Source: Fibrobacter succinogenes
GTDB lineage: Bacteria > Fibrobacterota > Fibrobacteria > Fibrobacterales > Fibrobacteraceae
NCBI GenBank assembly: GCA_902800815.1
Contig: CADCGB010000019.1
Location: 1-64,000 of the forward strand
DNA: 64,000 bases
Direction of reading: 5' to 3'
Positions 43,701 through 51,336 of the stretch are shown here, in pieces. A program made the translations under genes and the position numbers. Below the pieces are notes generated by a model. It worked only from the letters and a program-made list of their open reading frames with translations. It ran no database searches and was not told where the DNA came from. Within the stretch, counting starts at the first letter, position 1, and each line of letters begins with the position of its first letter.

Positions 43701-44173
43701 GCGGTGCGCAGATCATGAAGGGTTACCTGAAGGACCCGGAACGTACGGCACAGGCGATTGCGGTTATAAACGGCAAGCGCTGGTACAAGACGGGTGACAA
43801 GGGCCACGTGGACGAGGACGGCTACCTCACGATTGTGGACCGCTACAGCCGCTTCGCAAAGCTTGGTGGCGAGATGGTGAGCCTTGGGTCGGTGGACTTC
43901 AAGATCTCGGAATGCGCGCTGTTCGACGAGATTGACCACTTTGCGGTTGCTGTCCCGGATGGCAGCAAGGGCGAAAAGATTGTGCTCGTGTATGCGGGAG
44001 ATAAGTCCGAAGACGAGGTGAAGGACATGCTCAAGCAGGTGGGCCTCCCGCCGCTCATGCTTCCCGGCGCAGTCGTGAAGGTGGATGAACTCCCGAAACT
44101 CGGGAGCGGCAAGAGCGACGTGCAGACCGGCAAGAGAATTGCCATGGAACGCCTTGGAATTTCAGCAAACTAG
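40757..44173 (+). CDS. aas: LplT-Aas fusion: lysophospholipid transporter, acyltransferase and acyl-ACP synthetase
   Basis: A 1138-residue three-part membrane protein. Residues about 1-405 are an MFS transporter of LplT type with 12 helices. About 415-600 is a PlsC-type acyltransferase with the HX4D motif NHISYIDW and MFPENAMTSTG. About 610-1138 is an AMP-forming acyl-ACP synthetase with IIFSSGSEGRPKGVELTH, GFGCTETTPV and WYKTGDKGHVDEDG. Together they would import lysophospholipids and re-acylate them with activated fatty acids. E. coli has LplT and Aas as two genes; this full fusion occurs in various Gram-negatives. The ATG at 40757 with AAAGGA upstream is preferred to a GTG 13 codons earlier. 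The next gene is 5 bases on. Confidence 0.92.
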   Translation: MKKVKGFFSFFGLAFTQVAVSTAIIAYTELVLSRMGYTATGSWQFYVLHLLFLLPCVLLLTPAGFTSDKHPKERVLLWTTLLSLPVVGLFCAGAYLNNLLMMFAGVGLFFVVQAFQSPAKNGYMKELMGVRFLANGSGILMITTFCAMFFAGVALAFAVRENLVEPVLYSLGALQVLGLIFAIRLPSIGAYDETLKFPWRQFLTFKYARRKMAKAWKNRALRQSIVGQSMFWVMIFLMVFVIQDQFSSGSLFTQDSLANYAIFGTGIGLIAGFWFAMRMSRNFIERGLIPMGTAGASILIFLIPFIPRPYNAIAFALLGFCGGIFALPMFATMLYNTKPRSAGHVLSLSNVVQNLSILVFDILAIVAIRYFAVDRMSLFFILGIVCLVGTVWALWAMPQTLLRQLLRSVLSMHYRFLVTGVQNIPWEGPVLLVGNHISYIDWAIIQMASPRPMRFVITRRPFEKWYVKLLLSQMETIDLDISNPAPAMEEAKKALLRGEAVVMFPENAMTSTGNMSRFRLDYSSVVKDVPRLRLLPFYVQGLWGSSYSMADAGFKDMVHSGGRIISVAFGEELPLDSSPMMVKRAVQELSITAWTSYIRKLRPVASAWIRTVKRVGSGPSVYSPDGNHLSANTLATAALSFAGMIEKLTKGEKQVGVLIPPSGPGIIVNMACLIRGKTVYNLNYTNTPETMDYCCGVAEVKTIITARVFVEKLKQKGLPMEKLLDKYKVYYMEDLKEQLHKSTLVKNFLRVMLLPAWYLELRFFKKVSLDDVATIIFSSGSEGRPKGVELTHLNLIGNIKQCESVLLPTAEDVFLGSLPLFHAFGFSITTMLCLVEGVPVATCPDPTDARLVSRMCAQFKVSIMVATGTFLRMWGLNRAVHPLMFSHVRSIYAGAEKIREDVRQLYRTKFKLEIFEGFGCTETTPVAAVNTKDVLMDDYKTVIEGNKPGTVGAPLPGTQIRIVDPDTMEELAVGEDGLILIGGAQIMKGYLKDPERTAQAIAVINGKRWYKTGDKGHVDEDGYLTIVDRYSRFAKLGGEMVSLGSVDFKISECALFDEIDHFAVAVPDGSKGEKIVLVYAGDKSEDEVKDMLKQVGLPPLMLPGAVVKVDELPKLGSGKSDVQTGKRIAMERLGISAN

Positions 44174-44178
44174 AGATT

Positions 44179-46752
44179 ATGAAAAAGTCAGATAAGAAAG
44201 AGAATACTGTTACTGTAGAAGAGAAGATTGAAAGGAAGTCTGTGATTGCTTCCCTGCGTGAGTGGGTTGTCTCGCTCAACCTGGGTAAGCCGCAGGCGGT
44301 GATGCTCGCGACGACTGTCGCCGTGATGGTTGCCGCGTTCCTGATATTCAACAACCTTTCCGTATCGTATGCGCGCCGCTGGGACATCGACTGGGGCTAC
44401 TACGCAATACTCTCGACGTTCGTCCTGTTTATTGCGGGCGTCGTGGTGAACATGCCATTCGTGGCCAAGCATATCCGCGAGTTCTTGCCGAGCGGTAAGG
44501 CGTTCTGCGGGCTTGCCATACTGATGATTATCTTCTCGGTTTTCATGTTCGGGAACATCAGCAACACGCACCGCGTGCTGAGCGACGAGACAAGTTGGGA
44601 ATCGATGGGCCTGCAGATGTACTTCCAGCATACGGGTGGCATCTGTAACGAGGGCATTTGGACCGATGGCGTTCTCGACTGCAAGACAGAAGTGAACAAC
44701 TTTAAGGGCAAGGCGCTCGGGTTCGTGTACTCCGTCGTGTTCAACTTCATGTCGCCGGATAGGAATACGGCGCTCAAGGTGAACTACCCGTTCTACATTT
44801 TGAGCCTGCTTGCATTCTTCCTTGCGCTATGCCGATGGTTCAAGAGCGATAGGCTGGCCCTTGCGGCGGTTGCGTTCCTGGGTGGCATGCCGATATACCT
44901 GCTGCAGGCGCGCTCGGCCTCTACCGAGGTGCTCTACATTTGCCTGCTTACCTTCCTGATGGCATGGTACGCGTTTGTACCTACGAACAAGGTAACGTGG
45001 AAACACTTCTTGCTGACGGTCCCGCTGCTTGGGTTCTTTGCGCAGACCCGCCAGGAGACGGTTTTCGCCTTTGTGCCCTTTGCGCTCTACTATTATAGGT
45101 ACTTCCTCGAGAAGCCTTACCGCCTGCCTGCCTTTGTGGGCGCGGTGATTGCGGTGAGCTGGCCCAGCGTGAACAACATGGCGGCCTACCGCGGCTACGA
45201 TTTCCAGGGTGGCGAGCATGCGGCGCACTCGTTTGAAAACCTGTGGTTCAACCTGAAGACGAATATCCAGACGATGATGAACCTCGATGTCGACCCGGCG
45301 TATGGCGGCATCATGATGAACCCGTTCTACACGACGTTTACCGTTATACTGCTTGCATCGACGGTGTGGCTCCTGCTCCGCATGATTTTTGCGCGCCGTT
45401 ACGTGCGCGGCTTTGTGCTGGGCATATTCTTCTGCCTGCAGATTTTCGTCATCATGTTCAACGTGTCGGGTACCTTCACGATCGATATCAACCAGCGTTA
45501 CGTGCTGGTGGCGCTCCCGCTGTTTGCGTTGCTGATGGCGCTCGGGCTCTACGACGCGTTTGTCTTTACGGGCTCGCACCTTTTCAAGTCCAAGATGCGC
45601 GATGACGCCGCTGCCGGAATCGTGATGGGTCTGGCCTGCATCCTTTCGCTTGGGCTCATGGTCTATCACGCCCCCAGTTACAAGAGCAACATGCTCTATT
45701 ACAAGAACAAGTTGCTGGGCGAAGAGGACTTCTTGAATACGGAACTCGCGAAGTTGCCCGAAAACTCGATCTACATCTATGCAAGGCCCTGGCAGATGCT
45801 TGCCCAGGGGCACAGCGCATTTAGCGAGCGCACTTTCGAGGGCTGGAGTACTGACGTGTTTGCATCGTGGATGCAGAAGTCGGGTGGGAACATCTACCTG
45901 GTGCGTGGCCAGGACGGCTACGGAAAGGTGAATCGTGACAGCCGCGTGGTGGGCTTCAAGACGACCGACCAGATTGACAAGATTCTCGATAGTTACAAGC
46001 ACGAGCGCATATTGGTGGATGCAAAGCGCTTTGGCTACCCGCTTGTGATTTACAAGATTCTTTCGAAGAAGGGCGTTTCGCAGTACGCACAGAACTTCAT
46101 GGTCTCGGACGAGAGTGAAGGCATTATCGTGGTGAACAAGCGTTTTCCGGAATCGATTGCCTGCGACTACTCGCTTAACGGCGAAAAGCAGGGCGAGATG
46201 CTCGTGACGGTGCCTTCGGATTCGCTCCGTATGGATTCGACGATGATTCACCCGGGCATGAACCGCGCGATGTTCGTGTGCTCGATGCCTGATGGCGATA
46301 CGTCCGTGATTTACCGCGACTTCTTCCGCGAGAGCGAGAAGGCGGTGCTGCTTTCTAGCCTCAAGATGGGCCGGTTCTCGCAGGAGTGGGGTGACCCGCA
46401 GATGAACGAGTCCGTGGAACACCACACGCTTACGCTGGATGGCGAACCGTTCCGCTACGGTATCGGCAGCCACGCGAATTCGAGTATCGATTTCACGTTG
46501 CCCCGCGCGTTCGACGTGCTGCATGCGGTTATCGGGCTTGATGACGAAAGCGCCTGCGGTGACGGCGTGTACTTTATCGTGTCGGGCGACGGCCGCGAAA
46601 TCTTGCGCTCCAAGAGGCTCTACTCGATGGAAAAGCAGGTGATTGATGTGGATGTGAAGGGCGTGCGTCAGCTGAACCTGAGCATCGACATGGCAGGCGA
46701 GAAGAACTGTGACCACGGCGACTGGGCGAATGCCTGGCTGGAGGCTAGGTGA
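44179..46752 (+). CDS. GT-C-type membrane protein with C-terminal NPCBM domain
   Basis: An 857-residue membrane protein. An N-terminal cytoplasmic stretch is followed by about 11-12 helices in the style of ArnT/PMT (GT39-like) glycosyltransferases, with an acidic pair in the first outer loop (NTHRVLSDETSWE) where GT-C enzymes carry their catalytic Asp/Glu. A soluble region follows, and the last 125 residues match an NPCBM carbohydrate-binding domain (GIGSHANSSIDFTLP, VIGLDDESACGDG, WANAWLEAR). A lipid-linked sugar transfer onto an envelope glycan is likely. Its end overlaps the next glycosyltransferase-like gene by four bases (GTGA), which supports a joint role. Confidence 0.8.
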   Translation: MKKSDKKENTVTVEEKIERKSVIASLREWVVSLNLGKPQAVMLATTVAVMVAAFLIFNNLSVSYARRWDIDWGYYAILSTFVLFIAGVVVNMPFVAKHIREFLPSGKAFCGLAILMIIFSVFMFGNISNTHRVLSDETSWESMGLQMYFQHTGGICNEGIWTDGVLDCKTEVNNFKGKALGFVYSVVFNFMSPDRNTALKVNYPFYILSLLAFFLALCRWFKSDRLALAAVAFLGGMPIYLLQARSASTEVLYICLLTFLMAWYAFVPTNKVTWKHFLLTVPLLGFFAQTRQETVFAFVPFALYYYRYFLEKPYRLPAFVGAVIAVSWPSVNNMAAYRGYDFQGGEHAAHSFENLWFNLKTNIQTMMNLDVDPAYGGIMMNPFYTTFTVILLASTVWLLLRMIFARRYVRGFVLGIFFCLQIFVIMFNVSGTFTIDINQRYVLVALPLFALLMALGLYDAFVFTGSHLFKSKMRDDAAAGIVMGLACILSLGLMVYHAPSYKSNMLYYKNKLLGEEDFLNTELAKLPENSIYIYARPWQMLAQGHSAFSERTFEGWSTDVFASWMQKSGGNIYLVRGQDGYGKVNRDSRVVGFKTTDQIDKILDSYKHERILVDAKRFGYPLVIYKILSKKGVSQYAQNFMVSDESEGIIVVNKRFPESIACDYSLNGEKQGEMLVTVPSDSLRMDSTMIHPGMNRAMFVCSMPDGDTSVIYRDFFRESEKAVLLSSLKMGRFSQEWGDPQMNESVEHHTLTLDGEPFRYGIGSHANSSIDFTLPRAFDVLHAVIGLDDESACGDGVYFIVSGDGREILRSKRLYSMEKQVIDVDVKGVRQLNLSIDMAGEKNCDHGDWANAWLEAR

Positions 46753-47927
46753 AAATCCTGGTAGCCCCTCTTGATTGGGGCTTGGGGCATGCGACGCGTT
46801 GCGTGCCCATTGTGAAGGAGTTCTTGCGCCAGGGCGCCGAGGTGGAACTTGCCGTAGTGAAGGCGAATGCAGGGTTCTTCCGTGAGGTTTTCCCGGAATT
46901 ACGCCAGCGTGTGGCGCCGGGCTACAACGTTGTGTACCCGAAATACGGCTTTAATATGGCGCTGTGGCTCCTGAAGAACAGCGCACACCTGAATGCGGTC
47001 ATGCGATACGAAAAGCGCTATGCCGAAGAGATGGTGGAACGGCACGGTTACGATGTGCTGTTTTCGGACAACCGTTTTGCGTTTTTTTCGAAAAAGGCCT
47101 ATAGCGTGTACATGACGCACCAGCGCCGGATTGCGTTCCCGCCTGCAGTTGCTGCACTCGATGGTGTCGGGGTGCGCTGGCACCGTGCCCGGATGAGGAA
47201 CTTCGACGAGGTCTGGGTACCCGATGTGGAGGCTGCTCCCGGCTATGCGGGCGCGCTTTCGCACTTGCCGGCGTTGCGCGGGGCAGAGAATACGCTGAAG
47301 GTAAAGTTTGTCGGCCCGCTTTCGCGATTTGATGAGGTCGCGGGCAGTTTAAATGCTGGCAGTTTAAAAGCGGGCAGTTTAAATGCTGGCGAGTTGCCCG
47401 CGGGCAGTTTAAAACTTGACAGTTTAAATGCCGGCAAGTATCGGGTCGTCGCTGTCATTTCGGGTGTCGAGCCCGCACGCACGCAGTTCGAGAACCGCCT
47501 GCGCGATATCCTGCGCGATGTTCCGGGCAACCACCTGATGATTCTCGGGAAGCCGCAGGCCCCCCGCAGGCGTTGGACCGAAGGGAATATCGAGTTCGTG
47601 ACGCACCTGCCTACGGGTGATTTTGCCAACGCGGTAAGGAATGCCGACTGGGTGATTAGCCGTGGTGGCTATAGCACCGTAATGGACATGGCCTACCTGG
47701 GCGCAAAGTGCGTGTTCGTGCCCACTCCGGGGCAATACGAGCAGGTAGTGCTCGCGCGCGACCTCGCAACTGCGGGCTATGCCGTAAATATTCCTGCGAA
47801 CAGGCTTTCGGTGGAATCGCTTCTCGGTGCCTTCAAAAATAATGTCGCTCTCCCTCGGCCCGAATCTTCGGGAGTGCTCGAAAATGCGGTAAAGGACTTG
47901 TTTTCGCGCGTAGGCGATAAACGTTGA
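46749..47927 (+). CDS. UDP-glycosyltransferase-like protein (GT-B fold) with pentapeptide repeat insert
   Basis: A 392-residue soluble protein in the style of MurG/GT28-related glycosyltransferases: N-terminal PLDWGLGHATRCVPIVKEFL with the GHATR loop, and C-terminal donor-binding region ADWVISRGGYSTVMDMAYLG and VFVPTPGQYEQVVLA. Between the two halves, at residues 199-228, six GSLNA-type pentapeptides are inserted. The start is GTG, overlapping the previous stop, so translation is coupled with the GT-C gene. Sugar donor and acceptor are unknown. A small UUCG hairpin (47932 on) separates it from the next gene. Confidence 0.8.
   Translation: MKILVAPLDWGLGHATRCVPIVKEFLRQGAEVELAVVKANAGFFREVFPELRQRVAPGYNVVYPKYGFNMALWLLKNSAHLNAVMRYEKRYAEEMVERHGYDVLFSDNRFAFFSKKAYSVYMTHQRRIAFPPAVAALDGVGVRWHRARMRNFDEVWVPDVEAAPGYAGALSHLPALRGAENTLKVKFVGPLSRFDEVAGSLNAGSLKAGSLNAGELPAGSLKLDSLNAGKYRVVAVISGVEPARTQFENRLRDILRDVPGNHLMILGKPQAPRRRWTEGNIEFVTHLPTGDFANAVRNADWVISRGGYSTVMDMAYLGAKCVFVPTPGQYEQVVLARDLATAGYAVNIPANRLSVESLLGAFKNNVALPRPESSGVLENAVKDLFSRVGDKR
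47343..47432 (+). repeat. six 15-base tandem repeats, in frame
   Basis: Units of the form GGCAGTTTAAATGCT follow one another exactly in frame (47343-47432), giving GSLNA, GSLKA, GSLNA, GELPA, GSLKL, DSLNA. The fourth unit is the most diverged. Confidence 0.9.
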
Positions 47928-47946
47928 TGCCCCTTCGGGCAGAGGA

Positions 47947-48648
47947 ATGAATATGAATAGGTTTGTACTTGCTTTCCCGATTCCGGTTGGTGTAGCGGAA
48001 CCCTTCAAGATAACGGATGTCGTCTCGGTAAGTGCCGATGCGAAAAACTTGCTTGTTCCCGGTTGCAATGTGCGTTTTGACGTTGTACGTAATGCTCCTG
48101 CGGCTGGTCTTTCTGATATTTTCAAGGAACACCGCGAGATTTCTGCAGAAGAGGCGAGTGCAATCGATTCGCACAAGTCGCTGCTCTTTTTGCTGGGCTC
48201 GCTCAAGAGTGCCGATGAACTGCGCATGGTGAATACCGCCATCCTCAAGGTGCTTGCCGCGGGTGCGACGGGCGTGTATATGCAGCAGTCGGGTACGGCG
48301 TGGACGGCGGCTGCCTTCCGTGAGGAACTCGGCGATGCTGAATTCCCGATGGACACGTGGATTAACTTTGTGGAAAGTGCGGATGTGCTCTATACGCTCG
48401 GGCTGGAGGTGTTTGGCCTGCCGGATTTGTGCATTTCGCACACGAATGGGGCACAGGAAGATCTGGAAAACATCCTTTCTGTGGTCGCGGATTCGATTTT
48501 TGTGGATGGAGTCTCTTCTAAGTCGGGTACGGAAGTCGATGCGGGCGATGCCGGCGTGTTCACGCTCCGTGCAGAAACCAAGAGCCCCTTCGCGAAGGAT
48601 GCTCCGGAGTTCAACCGCCAGGGAATTATGCGTTTAGTGAGAAAATAG
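47947..48648 (+). CDS. protein of unknown function, DUF4261-like
   Basis: A 233-residue soluble protein without signal peptide. RFVLAFPIPVGVAEP, the SLLFLLGSLKSADELRMVN segment and GVYMQQSGTAWTAAAFR recall DUF4261-type proteins, but I hold this loosely. No catalytic motif is obvious. AGAGGA precedes ATG codons at 47947 and 47953; either may be the start. It lies in the envelope operon 19 bases after the glycosyltransferase gene and 3 bases before the MscS gene, so it is translated with them. Confidence 0.65.
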   Translation: MNMNRFVLAFPIPVGVAEPFKITDVVSVSADAKNLLVPGCNVRFDVVRNAPAAGLSDIFKEHREISAEEASAIDSHKSLLFLLGSLKSADELRMVNTAILKVLAAGATGVYMQQSGTAWTAAAFREELGDAEFPMDTWINFVESADVLYTLGLEVFGLPDLCISHTNGAQEDLENILSVVADSIFVDGVSSKSGTEVDAGDAGVFTLRAETKSPFAKDAPEFNRQGIMRLVRK

Positions 48649-48651
48649 CTT

Positions 48652-49872
48652 ATGAATAAGGTTCAAGATTTTGCCACGCAGGTGGAAAACCTCCAGATGG
48701 ATAGCGAATTCTTCCATTTCGGAATCGTCGTCCTTTCGATTGCGATTATTTTCCTCGCAATATATGTCCTCGTGATGCCGCTGATGAAGCGCTGGTCGCA
48801 AAAGAGCCCGAGTGCCTTGAACAAGATCCTTGTGGAACGCCATCTGGCTTCGCGTCTCTTGCAGATTATCCCGGCGACGGCGTTCTCTGCTGCGGTCCAG
48901 AATGTTCTTGACCCGAGTACGTGGCTTTTCGAGGTCTCCACGAGGGTGGCGAATATCTGGTATACGCTGCTTTCGTTTGCGATTGCGTGCTCGATTCTTG
49001 ATGTGATCGAGCATTTTAACGGCATAAACGAACGCACGATGAAGCGCCCATTGCACGGTATTTTCCAGGCGGTGAAGGTGGCTCTGTTCTGCCTTGCGGC
49101 GATATTCATCGTGAGTCAGGTGACGGACAAGAGCCCGGTCATCATCTTCTCGGCCTTGGGCGCGATGGCAACGGTCCTGATTCTCATTTTCAAGGATTCT
49201 ATCCTGGGCGTTGTTTCGGGTGTACAGATAAACTTGTCTGACCTGCTTTGCAAGGGCGATTGGATTGAAATCGAGCGCCACAATGCCGACGGTACGGTCA
49301 TGGACATCACGCTGACCTCGGTGAAGGTGCGCAACTGGGACAACACCATCTCGGTAATCCCGGCATACGACCTCATCACGAATTCTTTCCGCAACTACCG
49401 CGGCATGCAGGATTCTGGCGTGCGTCGCATCAAGCGAGCCATGTTTATTGACCAGAAGACGGTGCGGTTCCTCACGCCGGAAGAAATTGCTAGTTTGTCT
49501 AAAATCGATATTCTTGCCCCGTACCTGAATGCGAAGGCGCAGGAGATTGTGGGCGAGGAGTCCAAGGCGGGCCTGTTGGGCGTTGCACAGGGTTCTGTGA
49601 ACCCCGATGTGCTCAATGACCGCCACCTCACGAATATCGGCACGTTCCGTGCCTACTGTACGGCATACCTTCGTTCCCGCAAGAATGTTGCACAGAACAT
49701 GACGCTCATGACGCGCCTGCTGGAGCCGACCCCGCTGGGACTGCCTCTCGAGATATATGCGTTTGCGAATACGGTCGTGTGGGAGGATTTTGAGGGCATC
49801 CAGGCGGATATCCTGGACCACCTGATTGCGGCCTTGCCGGAATTTGGACTGGAACTCTACCAGCGCCAGTAG
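48652..49872 (+). CDS. MscS-family mechanosensitive channel (YbdG-like)
   Basis: A 406-residue channel of the small-conductance mechanosensitive family, resembling E. coli YbdG in its extra N-terminal helices and its insertion-bearing C-terminal domain. Five membrane helices run to about residue 185; the pore-lining and beta-domain entry reads ALGAMATVLILIFKDSILGV, then GVQINLSDLLCKGDWIEIE and VKVRNWDNTISVIPAYDLIT, typical of the family. It protects cells from osmotic downshock. It ends the envelope operon, converging with the GntR gene across 15 bases. Confidence 0.9.
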   Translation: MNKVQDFATQVENLQMDSEFFHFGIVVLSIAIIFLAIYVLVMPLMKRWSQKSPSALNKILVERHLASRLLQIIPATAFSAAVQNVLDPSTWLFEVSTRVANIWYTLLSFAIACSILDVIEHFNGINERTMKRPLHGIFQAVKVALFCLAAIFIVSQVTDKSPVIIFSALGAMATVLILIFKDSILGVVSGVQINLSDLLCKGDWIEIERHNADGTVMDITLTSVKVRNWDNTISVIPAYDLITNSFRNYRGMQDSGVRRIKRAMFIDQKTVRFLTPEEIASLSKIDILAPYLNAKAQEIVGEESKAGLLGVAQGSVNPDVLNDRHLTNIGTFRAYCTAYLRSRKNVAQNMTLMTRLLEPTPLGLPLEIYAFANTVVWEDFEGIQADILDHLIAALPEFGLELYQRQ

Positions 49873-49887
49873 TTTTAAGTAGGCGAT

Positions 49888-51267
49888 TTACTTCTCTACG
49901 ACCTGGCCCAGTATCTGCTGGATTTTCCGCTGCGTGCGGAAGGCGTCGGTATTCGATATGCAGTAGAACATGTGGTCTACGAGTGCCTGCGTGTTGAAAT
50001 CGTACGAGGGCAGTCGCAACATGTAACTTTCCGCAGAATTGTCGAAGGCGTAGATGGGGCCGAGTTTCTCGATGCGGCCTTCTTCCTGCATTTCGAGGAG
50101 TGTGCTTGCAACGTCGTCGTTCACGCAAACGATGGGCATCTGCTCGTAGTCCTTGTTTGTCATGAGCGAAATCATCTTCTGCTTCAAAAGTTCACGTGCA
50201 TATACTTCGACGGAGAACTTTTCCACCTTGCTGCGCGCAATCTGCTTGTAGTCCCACGGGCTCGCAAACTCGCTATCGGTGTAGTCGATGACGGAAAGCC
50301 CCGAGTCGCGCAGGCCCTGGAGCCGGTCCATGGACCAGGAACTGTTGTGGTAGGGCGAGAAGTAGGCGACCTGGTTTATGCCGTGGGCGATGAGGAACTT
50401 GCCCAGTTCCTTGCCGGGGGCTGTACCGAAGGTCGAGTTGAAGAATGTCCAGTTTTCCTTTTGCAGGTAGCGCGGCGGGAGCGCCTGCATGGGCTGTTCC
50501 CACCAGACGGCGATGGGGTACTTGATGCCCACGAACTGCTGCAAGAGTTTTAGCGGCTGCATGATGAGAAGCGTCGAAAGGATTGCCCCTACGGCGTTCG
50601 GGTAGTCCGCTAGCCTACGCGTCTTGCCGCTGCGGTCGATGAGCTTGCCGCTGTTCTCGTTCATGCCGAGCAATATGAGCTTGTAGTTGTCTGCGCCCGC
50701 CTTCTTGTAGACCATGCGCAAGAAATCCAATTCGCGCTCGCTTTCGGCGGTAAAGCCGCCCCAGCTGTTGCACCGTGTTACGAATATGATTTCGCTGAGC
50801 GATGCGGGCTGCTCGTTCTTGCTCTTGCGAATAAAGCTGTAGTGCCTTCCGGAACGGGTAAGCGTGCCTTTTTGCACCATCGCGTTCAAGAAGTTCCGGA
50901 GAATCGCTTGCGAAACGTTGTAGCGTTGCGCGAGTTCTTTCATGAGCGGGAGCGGTTCGTCGATGCGGAATGTGCCGCGGTCCCAGTCCTCGCGGAAGAG
51001 GCGCTCCACCTTGTCGTAGGCGCTTTCCCTGGCCTGCGGTGCGGGGTGCCGTTCGTAGATTTTAGCGACTCCGCCCGATGTCCAGAAGCATCCCTTGCCC
51101 TGGATGCGGCATATTTGCGATGCTTTCTCTAGCATCTTGAGCGCCGACTGCACGGTGCTCGAGGAGACGCCGTAAGCCTTCATGATTTCGCGTACGCTCG
51201 GGAGCCGATCGCCGTCGCTGTGGGGGATATCCTGGATTATCTTTGCCAGTTCTTCGCGCATGCCCAT
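49888..51267 (-). CDS. GntR-family regulator with two winged helices and periplasmic-binding-like domain
   Basis: A 459-residue regulator. The first GntR winged helix (about residues 3-65) reads GDRLPSVREIMKAYGVSSST and VQSALKMLEK. A second, related one follows at about 85-165 (EPLPLMKELAQRYNVSQAIL, RNFLNAMVQKGTL). The remaining 280 residues look like a LacI/periplasmic-binding sugar sensor (IIFVTRC, YKLILLGMNE, NQVAYFSPYHNSSWSMDRLQ, PIVCVNDDVASTLL). One ligand domain with two DNA-binding heads in a chain is unusual. It sits directly downstream of the lichenase gene on the same strand and may control glucan use. Start at 51267 or 51261 (second ATG). Confidence 0.85.
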   Translation of the reverse strand: MGMREELAKIIQDIPHSDGDRLPSVREIMKAYGVSSSTVQSALKMLEKASQICRIQGKGCFWTSGGVAKIYERHPAPQARESAYDKVERLFREDWDRGTFRIDEPLPLMKELAQRYNVSQAILRNFLNAMVQKGTLTRSGRHYSFIRKSKNEQPASLSEIIFVTRCNSWGGFTAESERELDFLRMVYKKAGADNYKLILLGMNENSGKLIDRSGKTRRLADYPNAVGAILSTLLIMQPLKLLQQFVGIKYPIAVWWEQPMQALPPRYLQKENWTFFNSTFGTAPGKELGKFLIAHGINQVAYFSPYHNSSWSMDRLQGLRDSGLSVIDYTDSEFASPWDYKQIARSKVEKFSVEVYARELLKQKMISLMTNKDYEQMPIVCVNDDVASTLLEMQEEGRIEKLGPIYAFDNSAESYMLRLPSYDFNTQALVDHMFYCISNTDAFRTQRKIQQILGQVVEK

Positions 51268-51270
51268 AAA

Positions 51271-51309
51271 ATAACAAAAGTCCGCGCGGCGCGAAGCTGC
51301 ACGGACCTT
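51271..51309 (-). terminator. terminator after the lichenase gene
   Basis: Minus-strand stem gtccgtgcagc / gccgcgcggac (51280-51306, two imperfect pairs) followed by TTTTGTTATTTT. It ends only a few bases before the GntR start codon. Confidence 0.7.
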
Positions 51310-51336
51310 TGTTGTTTGGAGTGATTAGGAGAATTT

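Noticed and set aside
41291..43939. 882-codon minus-strand open frame opposite the LplT-Aas gene
   Set aside because: Arg/His-rich antisense of a well-supported three-domain gene; no signal or motif of its own. The same applies to long antisense frames at 561-1406, 15433-17205, 44827-46716, 54106-55527 and 57678-59936.
47343..47432. Possible CRISPR or operator array
   Set aside because: Units are 15 bases without spacers and lie in frame within a coding region.
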